A DNA stretch of 64,000 nt from an uncultured Monoglobus sp. (GCA_947625055.1 CANQMT010000008.1:1-64000), one strand, 5' to 3'; shown: positions 33,155-42,300, counted from the first letter of the stretch. Program-made: numbers and translations. The notes: generated by a model not told the origin, from the letters alone.

Positions 33155-33913
33155 ATGACAAAGATTTTACTTAGCGGAGCGGGCGGCCACATGGGCAAAG
33201 CGGTGGCGAGAGTCTGCGAGAAAACCCCGGGCGCCGAGATCGCCGCGGGATATGATATACATACCGACGGAAGCGAGAAGTTCCCGGTTTACAGTGATTT
33301 GAGCGAGGTCAAAGAGGAGTTTGACGTTATCATCGACTTTTCACACCCGTCGGCCTTTGACAGCCTGATCGATCATGTCGAAAAAACAAAGACCCCCGCG
33401 GTCATATGCACCACGGGCCTCTCGGACGGGCAAAGGGCGAGAATGAACGAGGCGGCAAAGTCCGCGCCGATATTCTTTTCGGCCAACATGTCGATCGGAA
33501 TAAATCTGATTATTGATCTGGCCGTGCGAGCCGCGAAGCTGCTTGAGAATAACTTTGATATTGAAATAATAGAAAAGCATCACAATCAAAAGCTTGACGC
33601 GCCCAGCGGCACCGCGCTTGCGATCGCAGACGCGGTCTCCGAGGCGGTGAGCTATGAGCCCGAGTATACCTATGACAGACATTCGGTGCGGAGGAAGCGC
33701 GGCAAGACCGAGATCGGCCTCCACGCGGTCCGCGGCGGCACAATAGTCGGCGAGCACGACGTTATCTTCGCGGGCACCGACGAGGTCATAGAGCTTAAAC
33801 ATTCGGCGGCTTCAAAAGAGGTGTTCGCGGTGGGCGCCGTGAAAGCGGCTGTCTTTATGAAAGGCAAGGGCGCCGGAATGTACAGCATGAAGGATTTGAT
33901 TGAAAACTCATAA
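33155..33913 (+). CDS. dapB: 4-hydroxy-tetrahydrodipicolinate reductase
   Basis: The 252-residue protein has the nucleotide-binding GAGGHMGKAVAR motif at the N-terminus and the family signature EKHHNQKLDAPSGTAL with the catalytic His/Lys near 140-150. It reduces the DapA product using NAD(P)H. The ATG at 33155 is placed 8 nt after a GGGGTGAT site; an alternative GTG three codons upstream overlaps that site. It is the third gene of the operon. Confidence 0.97.
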   Translation: MTKILLSGAGGHMGKAVARVCEKTPGAEIAAGYDIHTDGSEKFPVYSDLSEVKEEFDVIIDFSHPSAFDSLIDHVEKTKTPAVICTTGLSDGQRARMNEAAKSAPIFFSANMSIGINLIIDLAVRAAKLLENNFDIEIIEKHHNQKLDAPSGTALAIADAVSEAVSYEPEYTYDRHSVRRKRGKTEIGLHAVRGGTIVGEHDVIFAGTDEVIELKHSAASKEVFAVGAVKAAVFMKGKGAGMYSMKDLIENS

Positions 33914-33931
33914 TAAACAGGAGGTTATGAT

Positions 33932-34387
33932 ATGATTAAGACCATTACCGACATAAAATTTTTCAGCGGGATAGCGATCGTTACGATAAACAATATTCCC
34001 AATGATCCCGGCAGCGTGGCGCGCATTCTCGGAATTATTTCCGAGAACGACATAAGCATTGACATGATAAGCCAGACCGCGCCGTATAAGGACAGCATAA
34101 ATCTGTCGTTCACCTTGTCGGAGGACGATCTCGCGGCGGTTATAGGCCTCACGGGAAAGTTTAAGTCGCTGTCGCCCAAAGTTTCCGCCGACATTAACGG
34201 CAACAACACCAAGATCCTGCTCAGCGGCGAGGGTATGCGCTATGAGGCGGGCGTCGCGGCGGAGCTGTTCGCGCTGCTGGCAGAGGAGGACATACGCGTC
34301 AAGCTGATAACCACGGCCGAGACCGAGATCTCCTGCCTTATCGACATCAAGGACACGCAGGCGGCCAGGAAAATTCTTGAAAAATAA
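33932..34387 (+). CDS. stand-alone double ACT-domain protein, aspartokinase-like
   Basis: The 151-residue protein consists of two ACT domains resembling the C-terminal regulatory half of aspartokinase (GIAIVTINNIPNDPGSVARIL and the second half with IRVKLITTAETEISCLID). No kinase domain is present. As the last gene of asd-dapA-dapB it could be a lysine- or threonine-sensing regulatory subunit comparable to the beta subunit of alpha2beta2 aspartokinases, but it has no kinase partner in the window. It has an AGGAGGTTATGAT site, and a strong terminator follows at 34394. Confidence 0.85.
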   Translation: MIKTITDIKFFSGIAIVTINNIPNDPGSVARILGIISENDISIDMISQTAPYKDSINLSFTLSEDDLAAVIGLTGKFKSLSPKVSADINGNNTKILLSGEGMRYEAGVAAELFALLAEEDIRVKLITTAETEISCLIDIKDTQAARKILEK

Positions 34388-34393
34388 CAACAG

Positions 34394-34416
34394 GCGGCGG
34401 ATTTTCCGCCGTTTTT
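34394..34416 (+). terminator. terminator of asd-dap operon
   Basis: CGGCGGA-TTT-TCCGCCG followed by six T residues. Confidence 0.93.
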
Positions 34417-34489
34417 TGTTGGCAATAATGGGTATAATTACCTTGCGGCGGGCAATACTATCATAAAATAAACTTTATGAGGTACGCAT

Positions 34490-34783
34490 ATGATTTTAAA
34501 AGACAAACGTCAGGTAGTAATTATCAATGACATACGCTCGGACAAGATCGAGCAGGCGATCTTCATTCTGCGCGACAAGAACGACAGAAACAAGCCTGTC
34601 TCGTGCGACAGCGATCTGGTGATCGAGGCGCACAAGATAATCAACAGCTTTTTGTATCCGGGCACATACGGCCGTGGCGGCAGGCGCAGGAGCATGATGT
34701 CGCGCGGAGCTTTGTGGCTGGTTTCGGCGGCGTTCATAGTCGCTGTCTCGGCCATGCTGATAAGGCTGATCGCTCCGATTTGA
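34490..34783 (+). CDS. small tail-anchored membrane protein, unknown
   Basis: The 97-residue protein has a soluble, highly charged N-terminal part (about 1-70, including IRSDKIEQAIFILRDK and an Arg/Gly-rich GRGGRRRS patch) and one C-terminal transmembrane helix (about 73-95). The start is supported by a TGAGGTACGC site. I do not recognise the family. It lies alone between the dap terminator and the SLOG gene promoter. Confidence 0.6.
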   Translation: MILKDKRQVVIINDIRSDKIEQAIFILRDKNDRNKPVSCDSDLVIEAHKIINSFLYPGTYGRGGRRRSMMSRGALWLVSAAFIVAVSAMLIRLIAPI

Positions 34784-34791
34784 GAAAACGC

Positions 34792-34820
34792 TTGTAAAAC
34801 CGCGGGAATTATGATATAAT
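34792..34820 (+). promoter_or_regulatory. promoter immediately upstream of SLOG gene
   Basis: TTGTAA (34792-34797), a 17-nt spacer, and TATAAT (34815-34820) in the extended form TGATATAAT. The GTG start at 34828 is only 8 nt after the -10 box, so the message may have no leader. Confidence 0.65.
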
Positions 34821-34827
34821 TTTCGCG

Positions 34828-35349
34828 GTGATTTTTTTGACTGATTTTAAAAGAAACGAAACCTGCTGCTTCACGGGCCACCGGATCATAAGGAGCGAGG
34901 ATATCGACACGATAAAGAACAATCTCAAGCGAGCGGTCGCCTCGCTGTACAAAGGTGGCATACGCCGCTTTATTTCGGGCGGCGCGATAGGCTTTGACAC
35001 TCTTGCATCGAGGGCGGTGCTGAGCGCGAGAGAGGAATTTCCCGATATACTGCTCGTGCTCGCCCTGCCGTGCAGAGAGCAGGACAGGCTTTGGAACGCC
35101 GCGCAAAAGGCGGAGTATGCCGAGATCCTCGGCTCCGCCGACGAGGTGATCTATGTTTCCGAAAACTACAGCCCAGAGTGCATGCTGAGGCGCAACCGGT
35201 ATATGGTCGACCGCAGCTCGGCCGCGGTCGTCTATATCCAATATCCGCGCGGCGGCACGGTTTATACCGTTAATTACGCTTTGGACAGCGGGCTTAAGGT
35301 CATAAATATTCTTGATAATACGGAGGCGGATAAAAATTATGGAGCTTGA
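34828..35349 (+). CDS. SLOG-superfamily (DUF1273/YpsA-like) protein
   Basis: The 173-residue protein begins with the TCCFTGHRI motif and has SGGAIGFDTLA in the middle and RNRYMVDRSSAAVVYI with a downstream GGT near the end, the nucleotide-binding pattern of YpsA-type SLOG proteins related to DprA. YpsA in Bacillus influences cell division; the ligand is unknown, with ADP-ribose-like nucleotides proposed. The GTG start sits where transcription from the TGATATAAT box should begin and has no ribosome site; an in-frame TTG at 34837 is an alternative. The next gene overlaps its end by 11 nt. Confidence 0.85.
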   Translation: MIFLTDFKRNETCCFTGHRIIRSEDIDTIKNNLKRAVASLYKGGIRRFISGGAIGFDTLASRAVLSAREEFPDILLVLALPCREQDRLWNAAQKAEYAEILGSADEVIYVSENYSPECMLRRNRYMVDRSSAAVVYIQYPRGGTVYTVNYALDSGLKVINILDNTEADKNYGA

Positions 35350-36079
35350 AAAAATCAAGTGGAACGACGAGGGCTACAAGGCGTTTGTCGATTATCTCAA
35401 CGGAGAGGCCGAAAGCGGGTACGCGGAGTTTAACAAAAAAATAACTCCGCGATCGGGCTGCCCGATAATCGGTGTGCGCGTGCCTGAGCTGCGCAGGATC
35501 GCCAAGCGGATCGCGAAGGGAGACGGCAGAGCCTATCTTGATTATCTTACATATGAGCATAAAGGCGAAATGACGCAGGAGGAAATAATAGTATCCGGTT
35601 TGGTCGTCGGCGCTCTGTCATTGCCGTTCGGCGAGATGTGCCAAAGGATACGCTTTTTCGCTGCCTCGGTCAAAAACTGGGCCTGCTGCGATGTGGCGGT
35701 GAGCTCGTTTAAGGGAATTAAAAAATTTATCGAGGAATACAAGATCGAGATCTATCGGTTTTTAAGGAGCGATGATCCGTGGGAACAGAGAGTCGGGCTG
35801 ATCATCCTGCTTGACTATTATCTGAATGACGAGCAAAGCGCCGCCTATGCGCTCAAGTGCGCAAACGGAGTGAAAAGCGGGGAATATTATGTCAACATGG
35901 CGCAGGCGTGGCTGATAGCGACCGCCTTTGTGAAACACAGAGAGCTGACAAAAAATTATCTCGAAAACGAATTTGATTTAAGCGAAAAGGTGCTGAAAAT
36001 GACGGTCCGCAAGCTGCGGGACTCCTACCGCGTGTCCGACGGGGACAAAGCGTGGGCCGCCGCACTGCGTCTCAGATGA
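35339..36079 (+). CDS. AlkD-like DNA alkylation repair protein
   Basis: The 246-residue all-helical protein is of the HEAT-like-repeat DNA glycosylase family (AlkC/AlkD). The N-terminal segment GVRVPELRRIAKRIAK and the central VKNWACCDVAVSSFKG (compare the NWDLvD region of AlkD) and DDPWEQRVGLIILLDYY stretches are family-typical. AlkD removes bulky or charged alkylated bases such as N7-alkylguanine. This clostridial subgroup is divergent, so activity is inferred. The ATG at 35339 follows CGGAGGCGG and overlaps the SLOG gene, indicating translational coupling. Confidence 0.88.
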   Translation: MELEKIKWNDEGYKAFVDYLNGEAESGYAEFNKKITPRSGCPIIGVRVPELRRIAKRIAKGDGRAYLDYLTYEHKGEMTQEEIIVSGLVVGALSLPFGEMCQRIRFFAASVKNWACCDVAVSSFKGIKKFIEEYKIEIYRFLRSDDPWEQRVGLIILLDYYLNDEQSAAYALKCANGVKSGEYYVNMAQAWLIATAFVKHRELTKNYLENEFDLSEKVLKMTVRKLRDSYRVSDGDKAWAAALRLR

Positions 36080-36085
36080 AAAAGC

Positions 36086-36122
36086 GGCTCCGTTTCCGGC
36101 CGGAAACGGAGCCTTAAATTTT
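36086..36122. terminator. bidirectional terminator, perfect 28-nt palindrome
   Basis: Arms 36086-36099 and 36100-36113 (GGCTCCGTTTCCGG type) are flanked by AAAAA on the left and TTAAATTTTT on the right. It lies between the convergent alkD-like and vanX-like genes. Confidence 0.85.
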
Positions 36123-36127
36123 TGACG

Positions 36128-36886
36128 TTAAACCGCGGGGACCGAGTCCTCGCTGACCGGGAAATCAAAATATGTGTCGGGGTACGGCTCGTTCTCAAGC
36201 GTGAAGTGCCACCATTCGGTGTCAAGAGGTTTGAAGCCGTTCTCGACCATTATGTTCCTTAGAATGTTCCTGTTGTTTATCTGCTCCTCGGTCAGGTCCC
36301 CGACGTAGTCCGGATGCGAGCGCTCTCCGAAATAATCGAATGTTCCGCCCATGTCAACGTCTTTGCCGGTCCTCATGTCGAAAATGGTCAAATCAACGGT
36401 GCTTCCGCGGCTGTGGCCCGATTTTTCGGCGATGTAGCCTTGGTCGAACAACACCGATTTGTCAAGCTCGGGATAGAAATAATCCTTCATGCGCGTGTCG
36501 CTCGTATCCTCGGCCCATTCGATAAAATCGTTGACCGCGGTCTGCGGACGATACGCGTCATAGATCTTTAGCATATATCCCTGCTCTTCGGCGTCTTTCG
36601 CGGCTTCGCCAAGAGCGGCGGCCGCCTCTTTTGAGATCAGGGCGCACGGCTCTTCATAGCCGTCTATTCTGTCACCCACAAAATTGTACTCTGAATAGTA
36701 TCTTATTTCGAGTATCACATCGGGCACCGCCTCTGCGAGCGAAACAAAGCCCGAAGCGTCTTTTTCGGCTGCGCTTTCCGTTTGGGACGGAGCCTCGGCC
36801 GGCGCGGGACCTCCCGCGGAACAGGCCGACAGCAGCCCTGCCGACAAAATTGCGGCGGTGATCAGTTTGAAAAATTTTTTACACAT
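36128..36886 (-). CDS. VanX-type D-alanyl-D-alanine dipeptidase lipoprotein
   Basis: The 252-residue peptidase of family M15D has a lipoprotein signal (LLSACSAGG, Cys near 22) and an Ala/Pro/Glu linker before the catalytic domain (about 45-252). The zinc site is visible: His and Asp in SGHSRGSTVDLTI, and EWWHF supplies the catalytic Glu and third ligand. The family splits D-Ala-D-Ala. Being extracellular and lipid-anchored with no vanH/vanA/vanRS genes nearby, it is more likely a DdpX-like wall-turnover enzyme than a vancomycin-resistance component. It has a GGAG site and its own promoter. Confidence 0.9.
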   Translation of the reverse strand: MCKKFFKLITAAILSAGLLSACSAGGPAPAEAPSQTESAAEKDASGFVSLAEAVPDVILEIRYYSEYNFVGDRIDGYEEPCALISKEAAAALGEAAKDAEEQGYMLKIYDAYRPQTAVNDFIEWAEDTSDTRMKDYFYPELDKSVLFDQGYIAEKSGHSRGSTVDLTIFDMRTGKDVDMGGTFDYFGERSHPDYVGDLTEEQINNRNILRNIMVENGFKPLDTEWWHFTLENEPYPDTYFDFPVSEDSVPAV

Positions 36887-36935
36887 GAGATCAACTCCTT
36901 TTTAGTTTTAGATAACCGAAACTGTTGTTATATGT

Positions 36936-36964
36936 ATTATACCATATCCGCCGCAAATTGTAAA
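36936..36964 (-). promoter_or_regulatory. promoter of vanX-like gene
   Basis: On minus, TTTACA (36959-36964), a 17-nt spacer, and TATAAT (36936-36941). Confidence 0.7.
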
Positions 36965-37010
36965 TAACCATAAATTTTTTTACTTTTTATAAAATTTTTC
37001 TTGCATTAAT

Positions 37011-37038
37011 CGGATATTTATGTTAATATAAGTATACT
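37011..37038 (+). promoter_or_regulatory. promoter of T-box leader
   Basis: TTGCAT (37011-37016), a 16-nt spacer, and TATACT (37033-37038), placing the transcript start just before the T-box stem I. Confidence 0.65.
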
Positions 37039-37044
37039 TACATA

Positions 37045-37318
37045 TAAATGCGTTTGAGCGGAAACAAGTAGATGCGTGAAAGTCTCAAGAGAGTTGCCGG
37101 GAGCTGCGAGGCAATGACGGAAGCGTCTTCGAATACATTCCGCGAGCAGTGCACCGAAAGGGTTTGAGCCGTCCGAGTAGGCTGCAACGGGAGTTCCCGT
37201 CACAGAACTTAGGTATTGATGATACCTTCTGAGGCCGCGGCCGTGAGGGCGCGGTGAATTGAGGTGGTACCACGGGTGAAACTCGTCCTCTGCTTAAAAA
37301 GAGAGCGGGTTTTTTGTT
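37045..37318 (+). promoter_or_regulatory. T-box riboswitch, tyrosine (UAC) specifier
   Basis: The leader has all T-box landmarks. These are the stem I distal part AGAGAGTTGCCGGGAGCTGC, the specifier loop TTCGAATACATTCC in which GAA-TAC-A presents the codon UAC (37134-37136), a small stem III-like hairpin AGGTATTGATGATACCT (about 37210-37226), and the conserved antiterminator box GAGGTGGTACCACGGG (37261-37276) whose TGGT bulge would pair with the uncharged tRNA CCA end. A competing terminator follows (37280-37318). Uncharged tRNA-Tyr should therefore turn on the downstream symporter gene. Confidence 0.92.
37280..37318 (+). terminator. T-box terminator hairpin
   Basis: ACTCGTCCTCT pairs with AGAGAGCGGGT (one mismatch and G-U pairs) and is followed by a TTTTTTGTTTT run; it is exclusive with the antiterminator. 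Confidence 0.85.
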
Positions 37319-37346
37319 TTGCCCGCAAAAGAAAGGATGATTTAAA

Positions 37347-38894
37347 ATGGTTTTGAAAATCGGACTGTTGATTGTTTTCTTCGCGGTTATGGTCTCGGTG
37401 GGACTCTACTGCAGAAAACATTCGACTGACGTGAGCGGATTTGTCCTCGGCGGACGCGCTGTCGGCCCGTGGCTCACCGCTTTCGCTTACGGCACATCGT
37501 ATTTCTCGGCGGTTATTTTCGTCGGATATGCCGGTCAGTTTGGCTGGAAGTACGGCATTGCCTCGTCTTGGATAGGAATTGGAAACGCGGTTATAGGCTC
37601 GCTTCTCGCGTGGATAATTCTCGGAAGGCGTACAAGGCTCATGACGCAGCACCTCCACAGCGCGACCATGCCCGAGTATTTCGGCAAAAGGTATCAGAGT
37701 ACGGCTCTCAAGATAGCGGCTTCCGTTATCGTATTCATTTTCCTGATCCCTTATACAGCGTCGCTCTATAACGGTCTGTCGAGACTTTTCTCGATGGCGT
37801 TCCCGCGGATCGATTATTCGGTTTGCGTTATCGTAATGGCGGTGCTCACCGGTATTTATGTAATCGCCGGCGGTTATATGGCGACGGCTGTCAACGACTT
37901 TATTCAGGGAATTATCATGCTGTTCGGCATAGTGGCGGTCATCGCCGCGGTGCTCGTGCAGAACGGCGGCTTTATCGAGGCTCTCAACGGCCTCGCCGCG
38001 ATCGAGGCTCCGGGCAACGCGCCGGGCGCGTTCAACTCGTTCTTCGGCCCCGATCCGCTCGGACTGCTGTTTGTCGTGCTGCTCACCTCGCTGGGAACAT
38101 GGGGACTGCCCCAGATGGTTCAGAAGTTTTACGCTATCAAGAGTGAGAACGACATTCAAAAGGGAACGATTATTTCCACATTCTTCGCTCTGGTCGTTGC
38201 GGGCGGCTGCTATTTCCTCGGCGGATTCGGCAGACTGTTCACCGACAAGCTCACATTTTTGGCCGACGGCTCGATCGAGGGCGGATTTGACGCGATCATT
38301 CCCACGATGCTCTCCGGCCTTCCCGACATTCTGATCGCGGTCGTTATCGTGCTGGTGCTCTCGGCGTCAATGTCAACGCTCTCGTCGCTGGTTCTGGCGT
38401 CAAGCTCAACGCTGACACTCGACCTTCTCAAGGGCCATGTTATCAAGAACATGGACGAGAAAAAGCAGGTCCTCATTATGAGAATACTTATCGTCGCGTT
38501 TATCGCGATCTCGGCGATCATCGCGCTCAACAAGGATAAGCTCAGCGCGATTGCCCAGATGATGGGCATCTCGTGGGGCGCTCTCGCGGGCGCGTTCCTC
38601 GCTCCGTTCATGTACGGCCTCTATTGGAAGAGGACGAACAAGATCTCGGTTTGGGCGAGCTTTATATTCGGCGCGGGCATTATGATACTCAATATACTTA
38701 CGCCCGGAATCTTCCCCGCGATTTTGAAGTCGCCTATAAACTGCGGCGTTATCGCGATGCTGGCCGGCCTTGTTATCGTTCCGGTCGTAAGCCTGCTTAC
38801 CGGCAAGCCCAAGGACCTCGGAGCGGTGGACGATATGTTCAGTTGCTACAACAAAGAGGTTGTGGTTCCCGCGAAGGAATCGCTCGGCAAATAA
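37347..38894 (+). CDS. sodium:solute symporter (SSS family), tyrosine-regulated
   Basis: The 515-residue protein has about 13 transmembrane helices and the SSS pattern: GLYCRKHSTDVSGFVLGGR near the N-terminus, the YGTSYFSAVIFVGYAGQFGWKYG region in helix 2, and the central ATAVNDFIQGIIMLFG signature. The family imports amino acids, sugars or vitamins with sodium. The T-box specifier upstream reads tyrosine, so I infer uptake of tyrosine or a tyrosine source. An AAAGGATG site precedes the ATG. A perfect hairpin follows the gene. Confidence 0.9.
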   Translation: MVLKIGLLIVFFAVMVSVGLYCRKHSTDVSGFVLGGRAVGPWLTAFAYGTSYFSAVIFVGYAGQFGWKYGIASSWIGIGNAVIGSLLAWIILGRRTRLMTQHLHSATMPEYFGKRYQSTALKIAASVIVFIFLIPYTASLYNGLSRLFSMAFPRIDYSVCVIVMAVLTGIYVIAGGYMATAVNDFIQGIIMLFGIVAVIAAVLVQNGGFIEALNGLAAIEAPGNAPGAFNSFFGPDPLGLLFVVLLTSLGTWGLPQMVQKFYAIKSENDIQKGTIISTFFALVVAGGCYFLGGFGRLFTDKLTFLADGSIEGGFDAIIPTMLSGLPDILIAVVIVLVLSASMSTLSSLVLASSSTLTLDLLKGHVIKNMDEKKQVLIMRILIVAFIAISAIIALNKDKLSAIAQMMGISWGALAGAFLAPFMYGLYWKRTNKISVWASFIFGAGIMILNILTPGIFPAILKSPINCGVIAMLAGLVIVPVVSLLTGKPKDLGAVDDMFSCYNKEVVVPAKESLGK

Positions 38895-38918
38895 ACATAA
38901 AAAATCTTTATTAATGTA

Positions 38919-38958
38919 ACATAACAAAACCCGCGCAAATGCGCGGGTTTTGTTATGT
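38919..38958 (+). terminator. terminator after symporter
   Basis: Perfect 18-nt arms (38919-38936 and 38941-38958, CAAAACCCGCGC type) enclose an AAAT loop. GGGTTTTG on one strand and the mirror on the other make it usable for the oncoming tRNA-Ser gene as well. Confidence 0.88.
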
Positions 38959-38959
38959 T

Positions 38960-39052
38960 TGGCGGAGTTGGTGGGATTTGAACCCACGTGCCCGGTTTGA
39001 CGGACAACACGATTTCCAATCGTGCTCGTTATGACCACTTCGATACAACTCC
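38960..39052 (-). tRNA. tRNA-Ser (GGA anticodon)
   Basis: A class II tRNA on minus: acceptor GGAGTTG/CAACTCC, anticodon stem CACGA/TCGTG with loop TTGGAAA (anticodon GGA), a long variable arm, T-loop TTCAAAT and an encoded CCA end. Confidence 0.95.
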
Positions 39053-39101
39053 ATAATCATAGCAGCGATATTAAATTGTTTGGCTGATCACAGCAAAATC
39101 T

Positions 39102-39129
39102 ATTATATCATACTTTTTTAAAAATGCAA
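39102..39129 (-). promoter_or_regulatory. promoter of tRNA-Ser
   Basis: On minus, TTGCAT (39124-39129), a 16-nt spacer, and TATAAT (39102-39107) preceded by TGA (extended -10). Confidence 0.75.
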
Positions 39130-39208
39130 GTGTTTTTTTCAAATATTTTATTTATGTAACAATTTTATGTAAGATCATATACAATTAATTGAAAATCAAA
39201 GAATTGTA

Positions 39209-39237
39209 TTGACAAAATTCAAAATTTATTATACAAT
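39209..39237 (+). promoter_or_regulatory. promoter of SLH-GT80 gene
   Basis: TTGACA (39209-39214), a 17-nt spacer, and TACAAT (39232-39237), leaving an 80-nt AT-rich leader before the ATG. Confidence 0.75.
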
Positions 39238-39317
39238 TACAATCGTATGTAGAAGCTGCGCTTTCATTTTATTTAAGGAAAAAATAATAAAATATAAATA
39301 ATTACAGGGGGATTATT

Positions 39318-42300
39318 ATGAAAACTACCAAAAGAATAATCGCAGTATTTCTCGCGGTGATAATGACGGTTGGCGCGTTTGGCGCGATAACCGTTTTTGC
39401 CGCGGATTTTAGTGATGTCGGCGGACATTGGGCGGAAGCCGGGATCGACAAATGGTCCGACCGCGGCGTTTTGAGCGGATACGGCGACGGAACGTTCAAA
39501 CCCGACAATAATATCACAAGGGCGGAACTCGCAAAGGTGATCGTCTCTGTCAAGGGCGTGAATGATATTGTTGAAAATGTTTTTTCTGATGTTGCGCAGG
39601 GTGAATGGTATTATGAGTCTGTGTCCAAAGCTGCTGCGGCAGGATATGTCACCGGAGACGCCGACGGCGCGTTCAGACCGAATGATTACATAACCCGTGA
39701 GGAAGCAGCCGCTGTTTTGGCCAGAGCCTATAATATTTCCGGCGGCGGCAGCATCGGAGAGTTTGCGGACGCGGCTTCTGTGAGCAACTGGGCTGTGGCT
39801 TATATCTCGGGTTTGCTCGAGAGCGGCGTTATTAACGGCTATGAGGACGGAACTTTCAGACCCAAAAGCAATATAAGCAGAGCGGAAGTTGTCGTTATGC
39901 TTGACAGATTGGAAGGCGGAAGTGAGGCGGCTCCCGGATCCACCTCCGGAACCGAACCGTCTGTCACCGCGGCGCCGACTGTTGAGTCCTCTCCCGCGCC
40001 TACCGCAGCGTCCACAGCCGCGCCGATGTTCGGCGGCGGAAGCGGCGGTGGCGGCGGTGGCGGCGGATATCGCTCCGAAACATATACTGTTACGTTTAAG
40101 GACGGCGCTGAGACCGTTTCAACATTAAACGTTTCCAAAAACGCGGTCATATCATCTTCTCGTCTTCCTAAAACGGAAAAAGAGGGATATGATTTTGTCG
40201 GCTGGTACACCGACGCGGAGTTCAGCGGCACTGCTGTTAATTTTGAGTCATTTAACGTTAAAAGCAATACAACTCTCTATGGCCGCTGGCTTAAAGACGG
40301 CGAGACGGTTTATCAGACCGTGACATTCAATTACGGTTATATGCTGCCGTTTGTGAACAGTGAGGTTCCGCTTAACGCGGTAATTGATTTCGAGCCCGCC
40401 GAGCGCCCACACCATACTTTTGTAGGCTGGAACACCAAGCCGGACGGAAGCGGCGAGACAATAAAGTTCCCGTATACCGTTACGGGCGATGTGACGATCT
40501 GCGGAATATACAAGGCCGATGAGGGAACCGCGGTAATATCCGATGTAAAGACAGAAGATGTTGATATTGACGGCGTTATGGTAACATCCGAAGCGATTAC
40601 CGGCATGACTGACATAACCGAAGACGAAATTTTTGAGGTACGAGTAAAATCCGGTATATCCGGTTATAGATTTACCGGCGTGAGCGGCATTAAGCTTGAA
40701 ATGAAATCCGGGAATGAGACAAATACATATGAATTTGTTAAATCCGATGATTATGAAGTGACATACGGCGCGTTTAACGGTACTCAGCTCTTTATCAAAA
40801 TGCCATCTGCCGAGAAAATCGGCATGACCGTTGATACGATAAATACGTTGATAATAACTCCGGAGTTTGAATATGTAGCTCCCGAACCGTCGATCGAGCC
40901 TACGACGGAGCCTTCAGCGGAGCCGTCGATTGAGCCCACGACTGAGCCTACGACTGAGCCTACGACGGAGCCCACGATCAAGCCCACGGCGGAGCCTTCG
41001 GCAGAGCCGTCGATTGAGCCTACGACTGAGCCTTCGACGGAACCGTCGACTGAGCCTACGACAGAGCCCACGATTGAGCCCACAACGGAGCCTACGGCGG
41101 AACCGTCGAGTGAGCCGTCAAGTGAACCCACGGCGGAGCCGTCGATTGAGCCTACGATCGAGCCTACGGCGGAACCGTCGAGTGAGCCGTCAAGTGAACC
41201 CACGGCGGAGCCGTCGATTGAGCCTACGATCGAGCCTACGACGGAACCTTCAAGCGAGCCCACGATTGAGCCTACGACGGAGCCTTCAACCGCGCCCACG
41301 ACTGAGCCCACGGCGGAACCCGGACCTTCGCTTTCGCCTGAGGACGCGGCCCTGCTTGAGGAAATAGAGACGATAGCGGCAAACACAAATGTCGGTGAGA
41401 AAGATGAAAGCTTCACCGGAAATATCAATGTGTACATGAACTGGGGCACGGTAAGTCCGCTCTATTCACTGCTTAACATATATACCGACATAGACGAGGC
41501 GAAGAAAGAAGGCAGAGAGCCCACAAAGAGCTTTATGTGGTACGAGCGCGCCGCCACGGCGAACGAGAAGCTGCTGCCCGATAACGTCACGCTTATGAAT
41601 CAGATCGACCCTAAATATAACAACGGCGCGAACAACGCCGAGAACACAAAACAGTGCATGGGCTTTTTCAGGAAGGTATTTGAGACCTATCCCAACGCGC
41701 ACTACACATTGTTCACGGACGACTTGAGAGCGCAGTACGAATTTCTGATGATGAACTATAACGGAGTTCCCAAAGAACAGTATAACGTGGTGCTGGGAAC
41801 GGACGGAACGGCTACATATTCGATGATAAAGAATTATCTGTACAAGAATTCCGATCCGACGGATGTTGACCGGGTAATGGGAGACGTTAACAGCAATTGG
41901 GATCTATACGCGTATTGGTACCACGAGTATCAGAGAAGAATAACAAATCATCAGGTTGATCAGGGCAGATTTATTAATAACTTTATGGGCGCATGCTTCG
42001 TAATGTGGGAGCAGGCGTCTCAGGACAATGTTGAATACTGGATCCAGTGGCCGCAGCTTATGGTATCGGATGTTGAGGGACTTAATGAGATAATGCGAGA
42101 CAAAATGCACCTTGTGGAAAAGCACCATAACGACATGTATGCCGCGCTTACGCCCGAATCGAAAAAAGCGTTCCTGAATCTGGTGCTTGCGGGCTCGTTC
42201 AGAGACACGGAATACCCGGTAGACACGGATTTTAAGGCAATGTATGATGAGCAGTATTTCCCGGGATACAGCGAAGGCAAGAAATATATGATAATTTCGG

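Noticed and set aside
36128-36886. Vancomycin-resistance gene
   Set aside because: The VanX-like enzyme has a lipoprotein signal and no vanH, vanA or two-component genes are near it, so resistance cannot be claimed.
37209-38159. 316-codon open frame antisense to the symporter, reaching into the T-box
   Set aside because: Overlaps the T-box and a well-supported SSS gene; no motif.
40885-41330. CRISPR-like regular repeats
   Set aside because: Repeats are in-frame coding triplets and hexapeptides without unique spacers of constant length.
40784-41449. Gly/Ser/Val-rich 221-codon antisense frame
   Set aside because: Mirror image of the P-T-E repeat tract; repeats in any frame give an apparent low-complexity protein.
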